Source: Nonomuraea africana
Lineage (GTDB): Bacteria > Actinomycetota > Actinomycetes > Streptosporangiales > Streptosporangiaceae
NCBI RefSeq assembly: GCF_014873535.1
Contig: NZ_JADBEF010000001.1
Span: 5,828,001 to 5,892,000, forward strand
Direction of reading: 5' to 3'
Length of the DNA stretch: 64,000 bases
Position 1 is the stretch's first letter, and each line of letters starts with the position of its first letter. A program made the position numbers and the translations under genes. Shown here one piece after another: positions 17,285 to 25,054 of this stretch. A model generated the notes under the pieces. It did not search any database and was not told the DNA's origin. It was given only the letters and a program-made list of their open reading frames with translations.

Positions 17285-20200
17285 TCACGCCGGATACGGC
17301 CGCTGGAGGAAGCGGCCCAGCGCCGGATCGTAGAGGCGGTCGCCGATCAGCAGCGTGCCGTCCAGGGTGGCCGCGTGCAGCCTGGTGCCCAGCCAGCCGT
17401 ACCTTCGTGGGCTCGAGGCGACGCCGTACTCGTCGAAGCCCAGCACCGTCGCGGCCCCGCTGTCGAGGTCGAGCTCGGTACCGACGTCGCCGTGCAGGGT
17501 GGCCAGCTGGACCCTGACCGCGCCCGTCGCCGAGGTGAGCGCGGCGAGGCCGCCGCCGATCCCCCGGACGGTCCTGACGATCTCGCCGCCGTCCGCGAGC
17601 CAGCTCGGCGACTCGCCTTCGGAGCCGTAGTGGTGGACGGTGACGCCCGCCGCCGTCGTCTCCGACCTGACCCGGCCCATCGGGTCGCGCGCCCAGGTGA
17701 GCGTCCGGTCACCGACGGTCTGCCGGTACGGCGCGCCGTCGGCGGAGTACTCCACCTTCCTGCCGCCCGGCAGGCTCGTGGTGCGTCCCGCCGCGTCGTA
17801 GTCGTAGCCGTCGCCGGTGAGCCTGCCGTCCGCGTAGGAGTAGGTGGTGATCGTCGCCGCCGCGTCGTCCGGCTGCGGGCACTCCTCCTCCGAGCTCTGC
17901 ACGGCCAGCCGCGTCCGGTTGTCCGCGCCGTCGTAGGAGTAGCGGCGCAGCGTGCACACGGGAAAGGCGATCTCGAGCGCGGAGGTGAGCCTGCCCGCCC
18001 TGTCGTAGCCGAACGTGCGGTCGGCCATCTCGTCGGTGCGCAGGTGGAGCAGCCGCTGCCCGTGCACCGAGAGCCCGACCTGGTCGATCATCACCGGCCC
18101 CTCCGTCCCCTCGCGGGTGTGGACGCGGGCGAAGGCCTGGCCGACCTCGTCGTACAGGTTGTCCACCCGCAGCCCGCCGGGCAGGCCGCCCGCGACCAGA
18201 CGGCCTTCCGCGTCGTAGCCCGCGGTGAACGTGCCCGCGACCGAGTCGGTGAGCGAGGTGAGCAGCCCGCGCGGCTCGGCGGCGTGGTCGTAGGCGTAGA
18301 CGGTGGTGGAGGGCGCCGAGTCGGTCACCTTCGCCGGGCGGTCCAGATCGTCGTACTCGGTGCGGGTGAGCGCGCCTTCCGCGTCGGTGTGCGCGATGGC
18401 GCGCCCGAGCCGGTCGTAGGCGGTGGTGACCTTCGCGCCCGCCTGCCTCCGCTCGACGATCCTGCCGCTGGCCTGGTCGTAGCCGAGCTCCTGGGTCCCG
18501 ATCCGCACGGGACGGCCCGCGGGATCCCGCTCGATCGCGGTGACCGTGCCGCCCTCCGTCACCGTGTCGGGCTCGCCGAAGGCGGTGTAGGTGAACGTCT
18601 TGCCGCCGTCCCTGCACGGCAGTCCCGCCCACGTGGGACGGCCGCCGCACTCGCCGGCGCCGTCGGCGGTGAACAGGACCGGTCTGTCGACGGTCCTGGT
18701 GACGGCCAGGCCCTCGGGGTCGTGGACCGTCCTCACCGGCAGGCCGGTCGCCCAGTCGTAGACCGTGGCGGTGGTCCGCACGTCGGCGTCGGGCCTGGCC
18801 TCTCTCCCGACGATCCTGGCGCCCTTCCTGACCGTCGTGGGCAGCTCCCTGGCGGCGGCGCCCGGGGGCCTGCCCTCGTCGTAGCCGATCACGGTGTGCG
18901 TCCTGGCGCCGATGGCGAACCCGGCGGGCAGGTCGTCGACGTCGGCCTCCAGGTTGACGATGTGGACGGGGTCGAGCTCCTCCAGCTTCCTGCGGCCGGA
19001 CGGATCGTAGACGGAGCGGGTGGAGAGCAGTTCGGCGCGCTCGACGGGGCTGTGCCCGCTGATGCCGAGCTCGCCGAGGCGGTAGTCGGTGTCGGGACGC
19101 TGCGACAGCTCCCTGTTGCCCGCGGACAGCTGCCTGACCCGGTGGCCGAAGCGGTCGTAGTCGGCCGCGGCCAGGTGGCCGCCCGGGGTGAGCGTGTTCA
19201 CCGCGCGGCCCGCGCCGTCGAGGTAGGTGACGGTGGCCCTGGTCCAGGAGCCCGGCTGCTGGCCGGGAGGCAGCACCGCGGTGCCGGTGACCGGAGCCGC
19301 GGCCTGTCCCCAGGCCGCGACGTGCGCGGCCGTCACGTCGGCGGGCCCGCCCGCCGCCTTGCTGAGCGGCACGCCGTAGCCGATCGTGGTCGTGGCCTGG
19401 CCCGCGACCTGGTCGGCGGTGCCGGGCCGCAGGGTGGCGCGGCCGACCGCGAGCAGCCGTCCTTCGCCGTCGTACGCCGGCGTCCACGGCAGCTCGCCCG
19501 GTGGAGTGATCGAGGTGACGCGGCCCGCGGCGTCGTAGCGGTAGGCGGTCTTGAGTGCGGGGCTGATCCTCGGGTCCCACACCTCGGCCAGCCGTCCCGC
19601 GGCGTCGTAGGCGTACTGGGCGATCGCCGTCCCCTGGAAGCTCAGCGTGCTGACGCAGCCGTCCGCGCCGTAGGCGAGATCGAGCCGGCGGCCGTCCTCG
19701 CCGATGGACAGCAACCTGACCTGGTCGCCGACCGTCTCGTAGGTGCCGTCGGCGGGCAGGTACAGCGCTCCCTGCTTGGTGAACGCGGTGGCGCGGCCGA
19801 GGGAGTCGGTGAGCGTGTAGGAGCCGGTGAGCGTGAGGTCCTCCGCGCCGGGCTCGGGCTTCCAGCCGCCGGCGGTCCTGGTGAAGTGGACCGGCGTGCG
19901 GTCCTCCCTGATCACCTCGACCGAGCTCGGCGAGGTCTCCCTGAGCGAGGCGATTCCGGCCGACCACTCCTGGCCGAAGGGGGCGATCGGCCCGCTCCTG
20001 CCCCTGGAGCCGGCGGTCCTGGTGAGCGTCAGGCCGAACGGCCCGCCCTCACCGGCCTCGAGCCGGTAGTCGCCGGTCAGCAGGTTGACCCGGCCGGGCC
20101 CCACCTGCGCGGTCGCCGCCCGCGAGGCCCACCGGTCGGATACGACGGTCGCGGGGGCCGTCTCGGCCGCGCTCCCCGACACCACCGCCCTGACCTGGAC

Positions 20201-22459
20201 CGCGGCGTCGCCCAGCTGCGCGTCCATCGTCCAGACGAGCCCGGAGAGCTTGCCGGGCGCGGGCACCGGCCACGCGGTCAGCGGCTTACCGTCGGCGCCG
20301 AGGACGCTGCCGGCGGGGATGTCCGTCCACGCGTCGGTCTCGGCCCTGCGGTACTGGAAGGTGGCCTGGGTGAAGCCGGTTCCCGAGACCGCCAGCTCGA
20401 CCTTGCCCGTGGTCCGCAGGCCGTCACTCGGCGAGGTGAGCGTGGCCACCGCCGCGCCGGTGCCGACGTTGAAGGTGTAGGCGGTCGCGGGCGAGGCGTT
20501 GCCCGCCTTGTCGAGCGTCGAGACAGTGAGCGTGTGCGGCCCGGTGGCCGGCGGCGTCAGCTTCACGCTGACGGCGGCGCCCGTGGTGAGCACCTTGGTG
20601 ACGGGACCGTCGCCGAGCCGGTAGGAGACCCAGCCGGTGTCGGTGCTGGCGGGGGTCAGGGTGAACACGCCCGGCCGGCCGGCGTCGCCGTGCCAGCCCC
20701 CGTCGGCGGGGTAGTCCGTCGAGCTCACCTTGGGCGCGGGCGGCTTGGCGGTGTCGACGGAGAACGTCGCGCTCTGGTACGCCTTCGACGACAGCGAGCC
20801 GTCGTTGGCCCAGGAGCGGATCGTGTACGTCCTGCCGTTGGCCAGCTTGCCGGCGGGCATGGTGGCGGCGGAGTGGCCGTTGCTGGCCACGTAGCCGCCG
20901 TAGAGGTTGTCGACGACCAGGGCCGTGCCGTTGTAGACGTCGAACAGGCCGCGCACATTGCCGCCGTCGGGATCGCGCACGTGGGCCCGCAGCTGCGGCG
21001 TGAGCGTGTTGGTCCACCTCGTGCCCGCGTAGTCGCTGAACGGCGAGATCCACGTGGACACGGGCGTGCTCGGATAGGAGTTGTAGGTCACCGAGATGTA
21101 CGGCACGCCGGAGGAGGCGTTGCCCGACCTGAAGCGCTTCCACGCGTACTCGTCGGATTCGTCGGCGGCCTTCAGTCCCATGCCGGACTCCGCCCACCCC
21201 TTGTCCGCCCAGTGCTGGACCAGCGAGGTGACGTTGGCGCTCACCCAGCCGTCCGCGCAGCCGCTGCCCCATCCCTTGGTCTCGGAGGAGGTGGCGTAGC
21301 GGGCCGCCAGGGCGGGCCCGGGCCAGCGGGAGGAGGTCGAGGCTCGGTTGGCCGTCCAGACCTCCCACGCCCTGGCGTTGCACGACCACGAGTGGAAGTT
21401 CCAGAGCTTCAGCGACGCCGAGACGATCTTCTTGCCCGCGATGCCCGGGGTCTTCCAGGTGATGAAGGATCTGGCGACCTGGCCGCTGCCGTTGTTGCCG
21501 ATCTTCAGCTCGGTCGCGCCCGACTGGTCGGTGCCGTAGCCCTCCTGCACGAAGGTGTCGAAGACCTGGCCGAGGTTGAGCGAGGGGTCCACGGTGACCG
21601 GGTACCGCGTGGCGGGGTCGTCGAGGAAGGCCCGGTCAGGGGTCAGGACGAGATCCTGCCCCGACAGCCTCATGGCCACGGGCGCCCGGTGCAGGTGGTC
21701 GCCCGAGCCTGGATCCACCCTCGCGTCCCACATGACGGGGGCCGGGATGGTGACGGCCCTCCTGCCTTTGCGATCCACCAGCTCGACGCCGCCGTCCGCG
21801 CTCTGCCGGGCCTTCATGCCCGGCGCCCTGAGGCTCAGCGTGTACGTCAGCGGCGCGGCGGGACGGCTCTTCAGCAGCAGGAACTGCTCGGCGCCGGTCC
21901 TGGTCGCGCTCACCACGAGGTCGGCGCCGGGCAGGACCTCGGGGTAGGTCGCCGTCTCGCCGTCCAGCCGGGGCGCGGGCAGCGCGCCCTTCCAGCCCAT
22001 CGTGACCTGGGAGTCGCCCTCACCCACGGTGATCAGGTCGCCGCGGCCGGTGCCGAGCGTGAGCGCGCGCCCGTGGCCCCTGGTCGCGATCCGGCCCGTC
22101 GGCGTCCTGGCGAGCCTGATGTCGACGGGGGCCCACCCGCCGTCGTCGCGGAACCTGATCGGCCCCGCGAAGCTGTCGACGGTCATCGAGCCGTCGGGGT
22201 TGGCGTAGGTGGTGGTGCTCTCCGTGCGGGCGGACTCCACCTCGACCCGCTGCCCCTTCAGGCGGGCGGTGAGCCTGGCCGAGGCCTCGTCGGGAGCGGA
22301 GGCCGGCGGGCTCTTCGGCGGTACGGCGGGGGCCGGATCGGCCTGGACGGCGGGCGGGCTCTTCGGCGGTACGGCGGCGGCCGGGTCGGCCTGGACGGCG
22401 AGCGGGAGAAGGACGAGCGCGAGACCACTGGCGATCGCCCGTGGCGTGGTGGCAGGCAT
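17285..22459 (-). CDS. secreted DNRLRE/RHS (YD-repeat) protein without a toxin tip
   Basis: 1724 aa. Signal peptide (1-24) with a Pro-rich tandem repeat right after it. A ~450-residue N-terminal region contains a DNRLRE-type domain (LNLGQVFDTFVQEGYGTDQSG..., SFITWKTPG, WNFHSWSCNARAWEVW). Ig-like modules follow (VDTAKPPAPKVSSTDYP, FTLTPASTDTGWVSYRLG), then ~20 YD/RHS repeats (YDAAGR, YDRLGR, YDYDAAGRTTSL) forming a beta-cage shell. The end is the RHS core signature RLYDPALGRFLQRPYPA and the stop comes only ~10 residues after it, so the variable C-terminal toxin of polymorphic RHS proteins is missing. ATG 22459 gives the signal peptide. It follows a small secreted protein gene by 75 bp on the same strand. 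Confidence 0.9.
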   Translation of the reverse strand: MPATTPRAIASGLALVLLPLAVQADPAAAVPPKSPPAVQADPAPAVPPKSPPASAPDEASARLTARLKGQRVEVESARTESTTTYANPDGSMTVDSFAGPIRFRDDGGWAPVDIRLARTPTGRIATRGHGRALTLGTGRGDLITVGEGDSQVTMGWKGALPAPRLDGETATYPEVLPGADLVVSATRTGAEQFLLLKSRPAAPLTYTLSLRAPGMKARQSADGGVELVDRKGRRAVTIPAPVMWDARVDPGSGDHLHRAPVAMRLSGQDLVLTPDRAFLDDPATRYPVTVDPSLNLGQVFDTFVQEGYGTDQSGATELKIGNNGSGQVARSFITWKTPGIAGKKIVSASLKLWNFHSWSCNARAWEVWTANRASTSSRWPGPALAARYATSSETKGWGSGCADGWVSANVTSLVQHWADKGWAESGMGLKAADESDEYAWKRFRSGNASSGVPYISVTYNSYPSTPVSTWISPFSDYAGTRWTNTLTPQLRAHVRDPDGGNVRGLFDVYNGTALVVDNLYGGYVASNGHSAATMPAGKLANGRTYTIRSWANDGSLSSKAYQSATFSVDTAKPPAPKVSSTDYPADGGWHGDAGRPGVFTLTPASTDTGWVSYRLGDGPVTKVLTTGAAVSVKLTPPATGPHTLTVSTLDKAGNASPATAYTFNVGTGAAVATLTSPSDGLRTTGKVELAVSGTGFTQATFQYRRAETDAWTDIPAGSVLGADGKPLTAWPVPAPGKLSGLVWTMDAQLGDAAVQVRAVVSGSAAETAPATVVSDRWASRAATAQVGPGRVNLLTGDYRLEAGEGGPFGLTLTRTAGSRGRSGPIAPFGQEWSAGIASLRETSPSSVEVIREDRTPVHFTRTAGGWKPEPGAEDLTLTGSYTLTDSLGRATAFTKQGALYLPADGTYETVGDQVRLLSIGEDGRRLDLAYGADGCVSTLSFQGTAIAQYAYDAAGRLAEVWDPRISPALKTAYRYDAAGRVTSITPPGELPWTPAYDGEGRLLAVGRATLRPGTADQVAGQATTTIGYGVPLSKAAGGPADVTAAHVAAWGQAAAPVTGTAVLPPGQQPGSWTRATVTYLDGAGRAVNTLTPGGHLAAADYDRFGHRVRQLSAGNRELSQRPDTDYRLGELGISGHSPVERAELLSTRSVYDPSGRRKLEELDPVHIVNLEADVDDLPAGFAIGARTHTVIGYDEGRPPGAAARELPTTVRKGARIVGREARPDADVRTTATVYDWATGLPVRTVHDPEGLAVTRTVDRPVLFTADGAGECGGRPTWAGLPCRDGGKTFTYTAFGEPDTVTEGGTVTAIERDPAGRPVRIGTQELGYDQASGRIVERRQAGAKVTTAYDRLGRAIAHTDAEGALTRTEYDDLDRPAKVTDSAPSTTVYAYDHAAEPRGLLTSLTDSVAGTFTAGYDAEGRLVAGGLPGGLRVDNLYDEVGQAFARVHTREGTEGPVMIDQVGLSVHGQRLLHLRTDEMADRTFGYDRAGRLTSALEIAFPVCTLRRYSYDGADNRTRLAVQSSEEECPQPDDAAATITTYSYADGRLTGDGYDYDAAGRTTSLPGGRKVEYSADGAPYRQTVGDRTLTWARDPMGRVRSETTAAGVTVHHYGSEGESPSWLADGGEIVRTVRGIGGGLAALTSATGAVRVQLATLHGDVGTELDLDSGAATVLGFDEYGVASSPRRYGWLGTRLHAATLDGTLLIGDRLYDPALGRFLQRPYPA
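22304..22399 (-). repeat. 48-bp in-frame tandem repeat (x2) in the RHS gene
   Basis: Two adjacent 16-codon units encode VQADPAAAVPPKSPPA and VQADPAPAVPPKSPPA just after the signal peptide. The near identity at DNA level indicates recent slippage. It lengthens a flexible Pro-rich linker before the folded domains. Confidence 0.8.
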
Positions 22460-22534
22460 GGGTGCTCCGGAGGCGGACGTAGGGCGACGCCCCCGCCACG
22501 TCGGGCGGGGGCGCCGGAAATCGCGAGGGTCGGG

Positions 22535-23494
22535 CTACCTGGTCGAGCAGCTCTGCTTGCGCACCTCACCCCAGGTGATCGGACCCGGCCACTGGGCGCG
22601 GATCGCGAAACACTGGTTCTTCTGGGCAGCTTCGCGGATCTTGTAGATGAAGGAGGCGATGCCGGTCACGACCGCCACCTTGCAGATCAGCTTGACCCGC
22701 TTCTCCTTGACCTTGTCGCAGCCCGCCTTCAGCACCTCGGCGGCGGCCGCCGCACCGCCGTACAGCCAAGCGTTGTGGATCCTCTTGGTGAGGGTCCTGG
22801 AGAAGATCACCCGGCACATGGCCTTCCACCACGTGCACTGGAGCTTGAGGGCCGGGTCGGCGACCACCGGGTAGGCGGCGCCCGCGTGGTGGACCGTCTG
22901 GATCAGCGTCATCCCCTCGACCCGGTAGGTCGTCGGGACCGGGTTGCCGTTGGCGTCCTTGGCCCACGGGGCGTCGATCTCGCCGAGGTAGACCTCCTCG
23001 TTGTAGATCAGCACCGTCGCGCCGTCCTCGTCCAGCTCCAGGGTGCTGTTCTCGGGAGCGGTGATCGGGAAGCGGTACTCGGTGGGCGCCGACGCGTCCT
23101 TGATCACCGTCAGCACGCGGGCCACCTGGCCGGTGCGCTGGTGGGCGAAGGCGACGCTCGGCTGCTTGGCCGCGTACGTCACCAGGCCGGGCAGCGGCTG
23201 GTTGCCGGCGCCCAGGGCGTCAGGGGTGCCCATGCCGATCTCGGAGTCGCTGACGGTCACCGTCAGCGCGGTGTCGACGGCGGTGGAGGCCGCGAACGGC
23301 TGCTGGATGTTGCCTTCGGGGATCTCGGTGGGCGGCGTGGTCTTCGCTTCCTCCACGATCTCGGGGACGACCTGGGTCAGGGCCGCGAGGGCGGGGTCCT
23401 CGGCCGCGAACGCCGGGGTGCCGGCGATGTTCACGGTGCTCAAGGTCAGGCAGACCGCGACCAACGCGGTGAGCGCCCGGGTGCCAGTACGCAT
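22535..23494 (-). CDS. secreted Cys-containing protein preceding the RHS gene
   Basis: 319 aa. Sec signal peptide MRTGTRALTALVAVCLTL...TPAFAAE. The middle (YRFPITAPENSTLELDEDGA...VYLGEIDAPWAKDANGNPVPTTYRVEGMTLIQTVHHAGAAYPVVADP) matches an N-terminal module shared by many actinobacterial secreted proteins of unknown role. The C-terminal ~110 residues start at LQCTWWKAMC, hold five further cysteines and a hydrophobic helix (VAVVTGIASFIYKI), and have no recognised family. ATG 23494 is supported by GGAAGGAC upstream. It sits 75 bp before the RHS gene and is probably co-transcribed with it; a partner or effector role is inference only. Confidence 0.8.
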   Translation of the reverse strand: MRTGTRALTALVAVCLTLSTVNIAGTPAFAAEDPALAALTQVVPEIVEEAKTTPPTEIPEGNIQQPFAASTAVDTALTVTVSDSEIGMGTPDALGAGNQPLPGLVTYAAKQPSVAFAHQRTGQVARVLTVIKDASAPTEYRFPITAPENSTLELDEDGATVLIYNEEVYLGEIDAPWAKDANGNPVPTTYRVEGMTLIQTVHHAGAAYPVVADPALKLQCTWWKAMCRVIFSRTLTKRIHNAWLYGGAAAAAEVLKAGCDKVKEKRVKLICKVAVVTGIASFIYKIREAAQKNQCFAIRAQWPGPITWGEVRKQSCSTR

Positions 23495-23656
23495 GAATGT
23501 CCTTCCACATGCGATGAGGGGGGATGGCACAAACGCCGCAAACGTAAAGATCGTTATTGGCCGGACGGGCGATCTTGGATGGCCTGGGGATGAACGTTGG
23601 CCGTCCCGCCGCCTTTACCCCCGCCCCCTCGCCTGGACGGCCCGCGGACCCGCCGG

Positions 23657-24667
23657 TCAGCGCCTGGCCGACCCCATGCTCAGGCCCAGCGCGACGGCGT
23701 ACTCGGGCCGCTCCACCCGCGACACGGGGATGCCCAGTTCCTTGCCGAGCCGGGCGGGCAGTCCGCTCAGCAGCACGCCGCCGCCCGTGAGAAACAGGCC
23801 GCGGCGCCCCACGTCGGCGGCCATCTCGGGCGAGCACGACTCGAGCACGCTGCGCACCGCCTCGATGATCGCCCTGACCGCCGGGGCGACGGCCTCGTGG
23901 ACGAGCTCGGCCGAGATCGTGGCGTACGCTCTCGCGCCCGTTTCCGGGTCGGTCCCGCCCACCCGCAGCCGGTGGCCCCTCGGCGGCTCACCCGCCCCGC
24001 CGATCTCCTTCTTCAGCATCTCGGCGGTCCTGTCGTCGATCTCGAGATCGTGGGAGCGGCGGACGGCGACCTGGATCGCCTGGTCCATCTCCTCGCCACC
24101 GACCCGCTTGGAGACCGCGGCCACGACCGTGCCCAGCGAAACGGCCGCGACGTCCGTGGTGCCCCCGCCGATGTCGACGACCATGGCGGCGACGGGGTCG
24201 CGCGGGCCCAGCCCCGCGCCGAAGGCGGCGGCCAGGCAGTTCTCCATGAAGACGATCCTGCGCGCCTCGGCCTCGTAGGCCGCCTCCCATGTCACCTTCC
24301 GCTCGATGGGGGTGATCCCGCTGGGGACGGCGATGGTCATCCTGGGCCGCGCGAACGGATGCCCATGCACCTTTCTCACGAAATATCGCAGCATGCGGCG
24401 CGCCATGTCGGGCTCGACGATCACCCCGTTCCTGACCGGCCGTACGGTGACCGAACCCGTGGGCGGCTTCCTGACCGCCGACCCGTAGGCGACGATCCGT
24501 CCCGTCCTGGGGTTGAGCGCCACCATGGAGGGCTCGTTGATCAGGATGCCGCGACCTCTGACGTGGATCCGGGTGCTCGTGGTGCCGAGATCGATCGCCA
24601 GATCCCGGCCGAGGAACGTGAGCGGGGATCCGATCCGCCGGACATGCCCACTTTGTTCGTTCCTCAT
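23657..24667 (-). CDS. MreB/Mbl-type actin-like protein
   Basis: 336-aa bacterial actin homologue. Phosphate-1 loop LAIDLGTTSTRIHVRGRGI, then INEPSMVALN; phosphate-2 region VVDIGGGTTDVAAVSLG; adenosine motif FLTGGGVLLSGLPARLGKELGIPV. MreB filaments guide lateral wall or spore-wall synthesis at the membrane. No mreC, mreD, rodA or pbp gene adjoins, so this is a solitary paralogue, as often found in filamentous actinomycetes. ATG 24667 is chosen for family length; only a weak GGCAAGG lies upstream. Confidence 0.9.
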   Translation of the reverse strand: MRNEQSGHVRRIGSPLTFLGRDLAIDLGTTSTRIHVRGRGILINEPSMVALNPRTGRIVAYGSAVRKPPTGSVTVRPVRNGVIVEPDMARRMLRYFVRKVHGHPFARPRMTIAVPSGITPIERKVTWEAAYEAEARRIVFMENCLAAAFGAGLGPRDPVAAMVVDIGGGTTDVAAVSLGTVVAAVSKRVGGEEMDQAIQVAVRRSHDLEIDDRTAEMLKKEIGGAGEPPRGHRLRVGGTDPETGARAYATISAELVHEAVAPAVRAIIEAVRSVLESCSPEMAADVGRRGLFLTGGGVLLSGLPARLGKELGIPVSRVERPEYAVALGLSMGSARR

Positions 24668-25054
24668 GGTGTAGTGCCTTGCCAGCAGGGCCTCCGCGCA
24701 ACACCAACCGCTCACCCCAAGTCGGCAAACGGTCCGCTTGCGACCCGCTGGGGTGGGTCTGGCGGTGGGGTCTGGCGGTGGGGTCTGGCGGTGGGGTCGG
24801 AAGGCATCCGGCGGCGGACGTTCGAAGGCCGAGCGAGGGTTTCCCGGAGGCCCGAGATCACGCAGGGGGAGCAGGAGGGAACCTCCAGGCGAAACAGGCC
24901 GGAGGGAGGGGCCCCGGCGGTGTGGGCCGGGAGGTCGGAGGACGGCCGTCCCTGGTGGTACGGATCCGGGAGAGCCGGGGGCGGCCATCCCCCGGTGGTG
25001 CGGGTCGGGGCGGCCGCCCCCGGTGGTGCCGGGTGGGGGCGGCCGGCTCGTCGG
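24668..25054. repeat. 387-bp intergenic region with tandem G-rich repeats
   Basis: No gene is supported. At 24756-24794 three exact copies of GGTCTGGCGGTGG stand in tandem with a partial fourth. At about 24945-25050 three degenerate units share the pattern CCCCCGGTGGTGC-N-GGGGGCGGCC. The region lies downstream of the fucosidase stop and upstream of mreB; G-quadruplex-prone tracts are evident. Any effect on transcription is not shown. Confidence 0.65.

Noticed and set aside
17375..23593. A 2072-codon open frame on the plus strand antisense to the RHS gene
   Set aside because: It is the open antisense frame expected in very GC-rich DNA; composition is Arg/Gly/Ala-rich without domains, while the minus strand encodes clear RHS repeats.
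24756..24794. Short tandem repeats considered as a CRISPR array
   Set aside because: Units are directly adjacent 13-mers without spacers; no cas genes.
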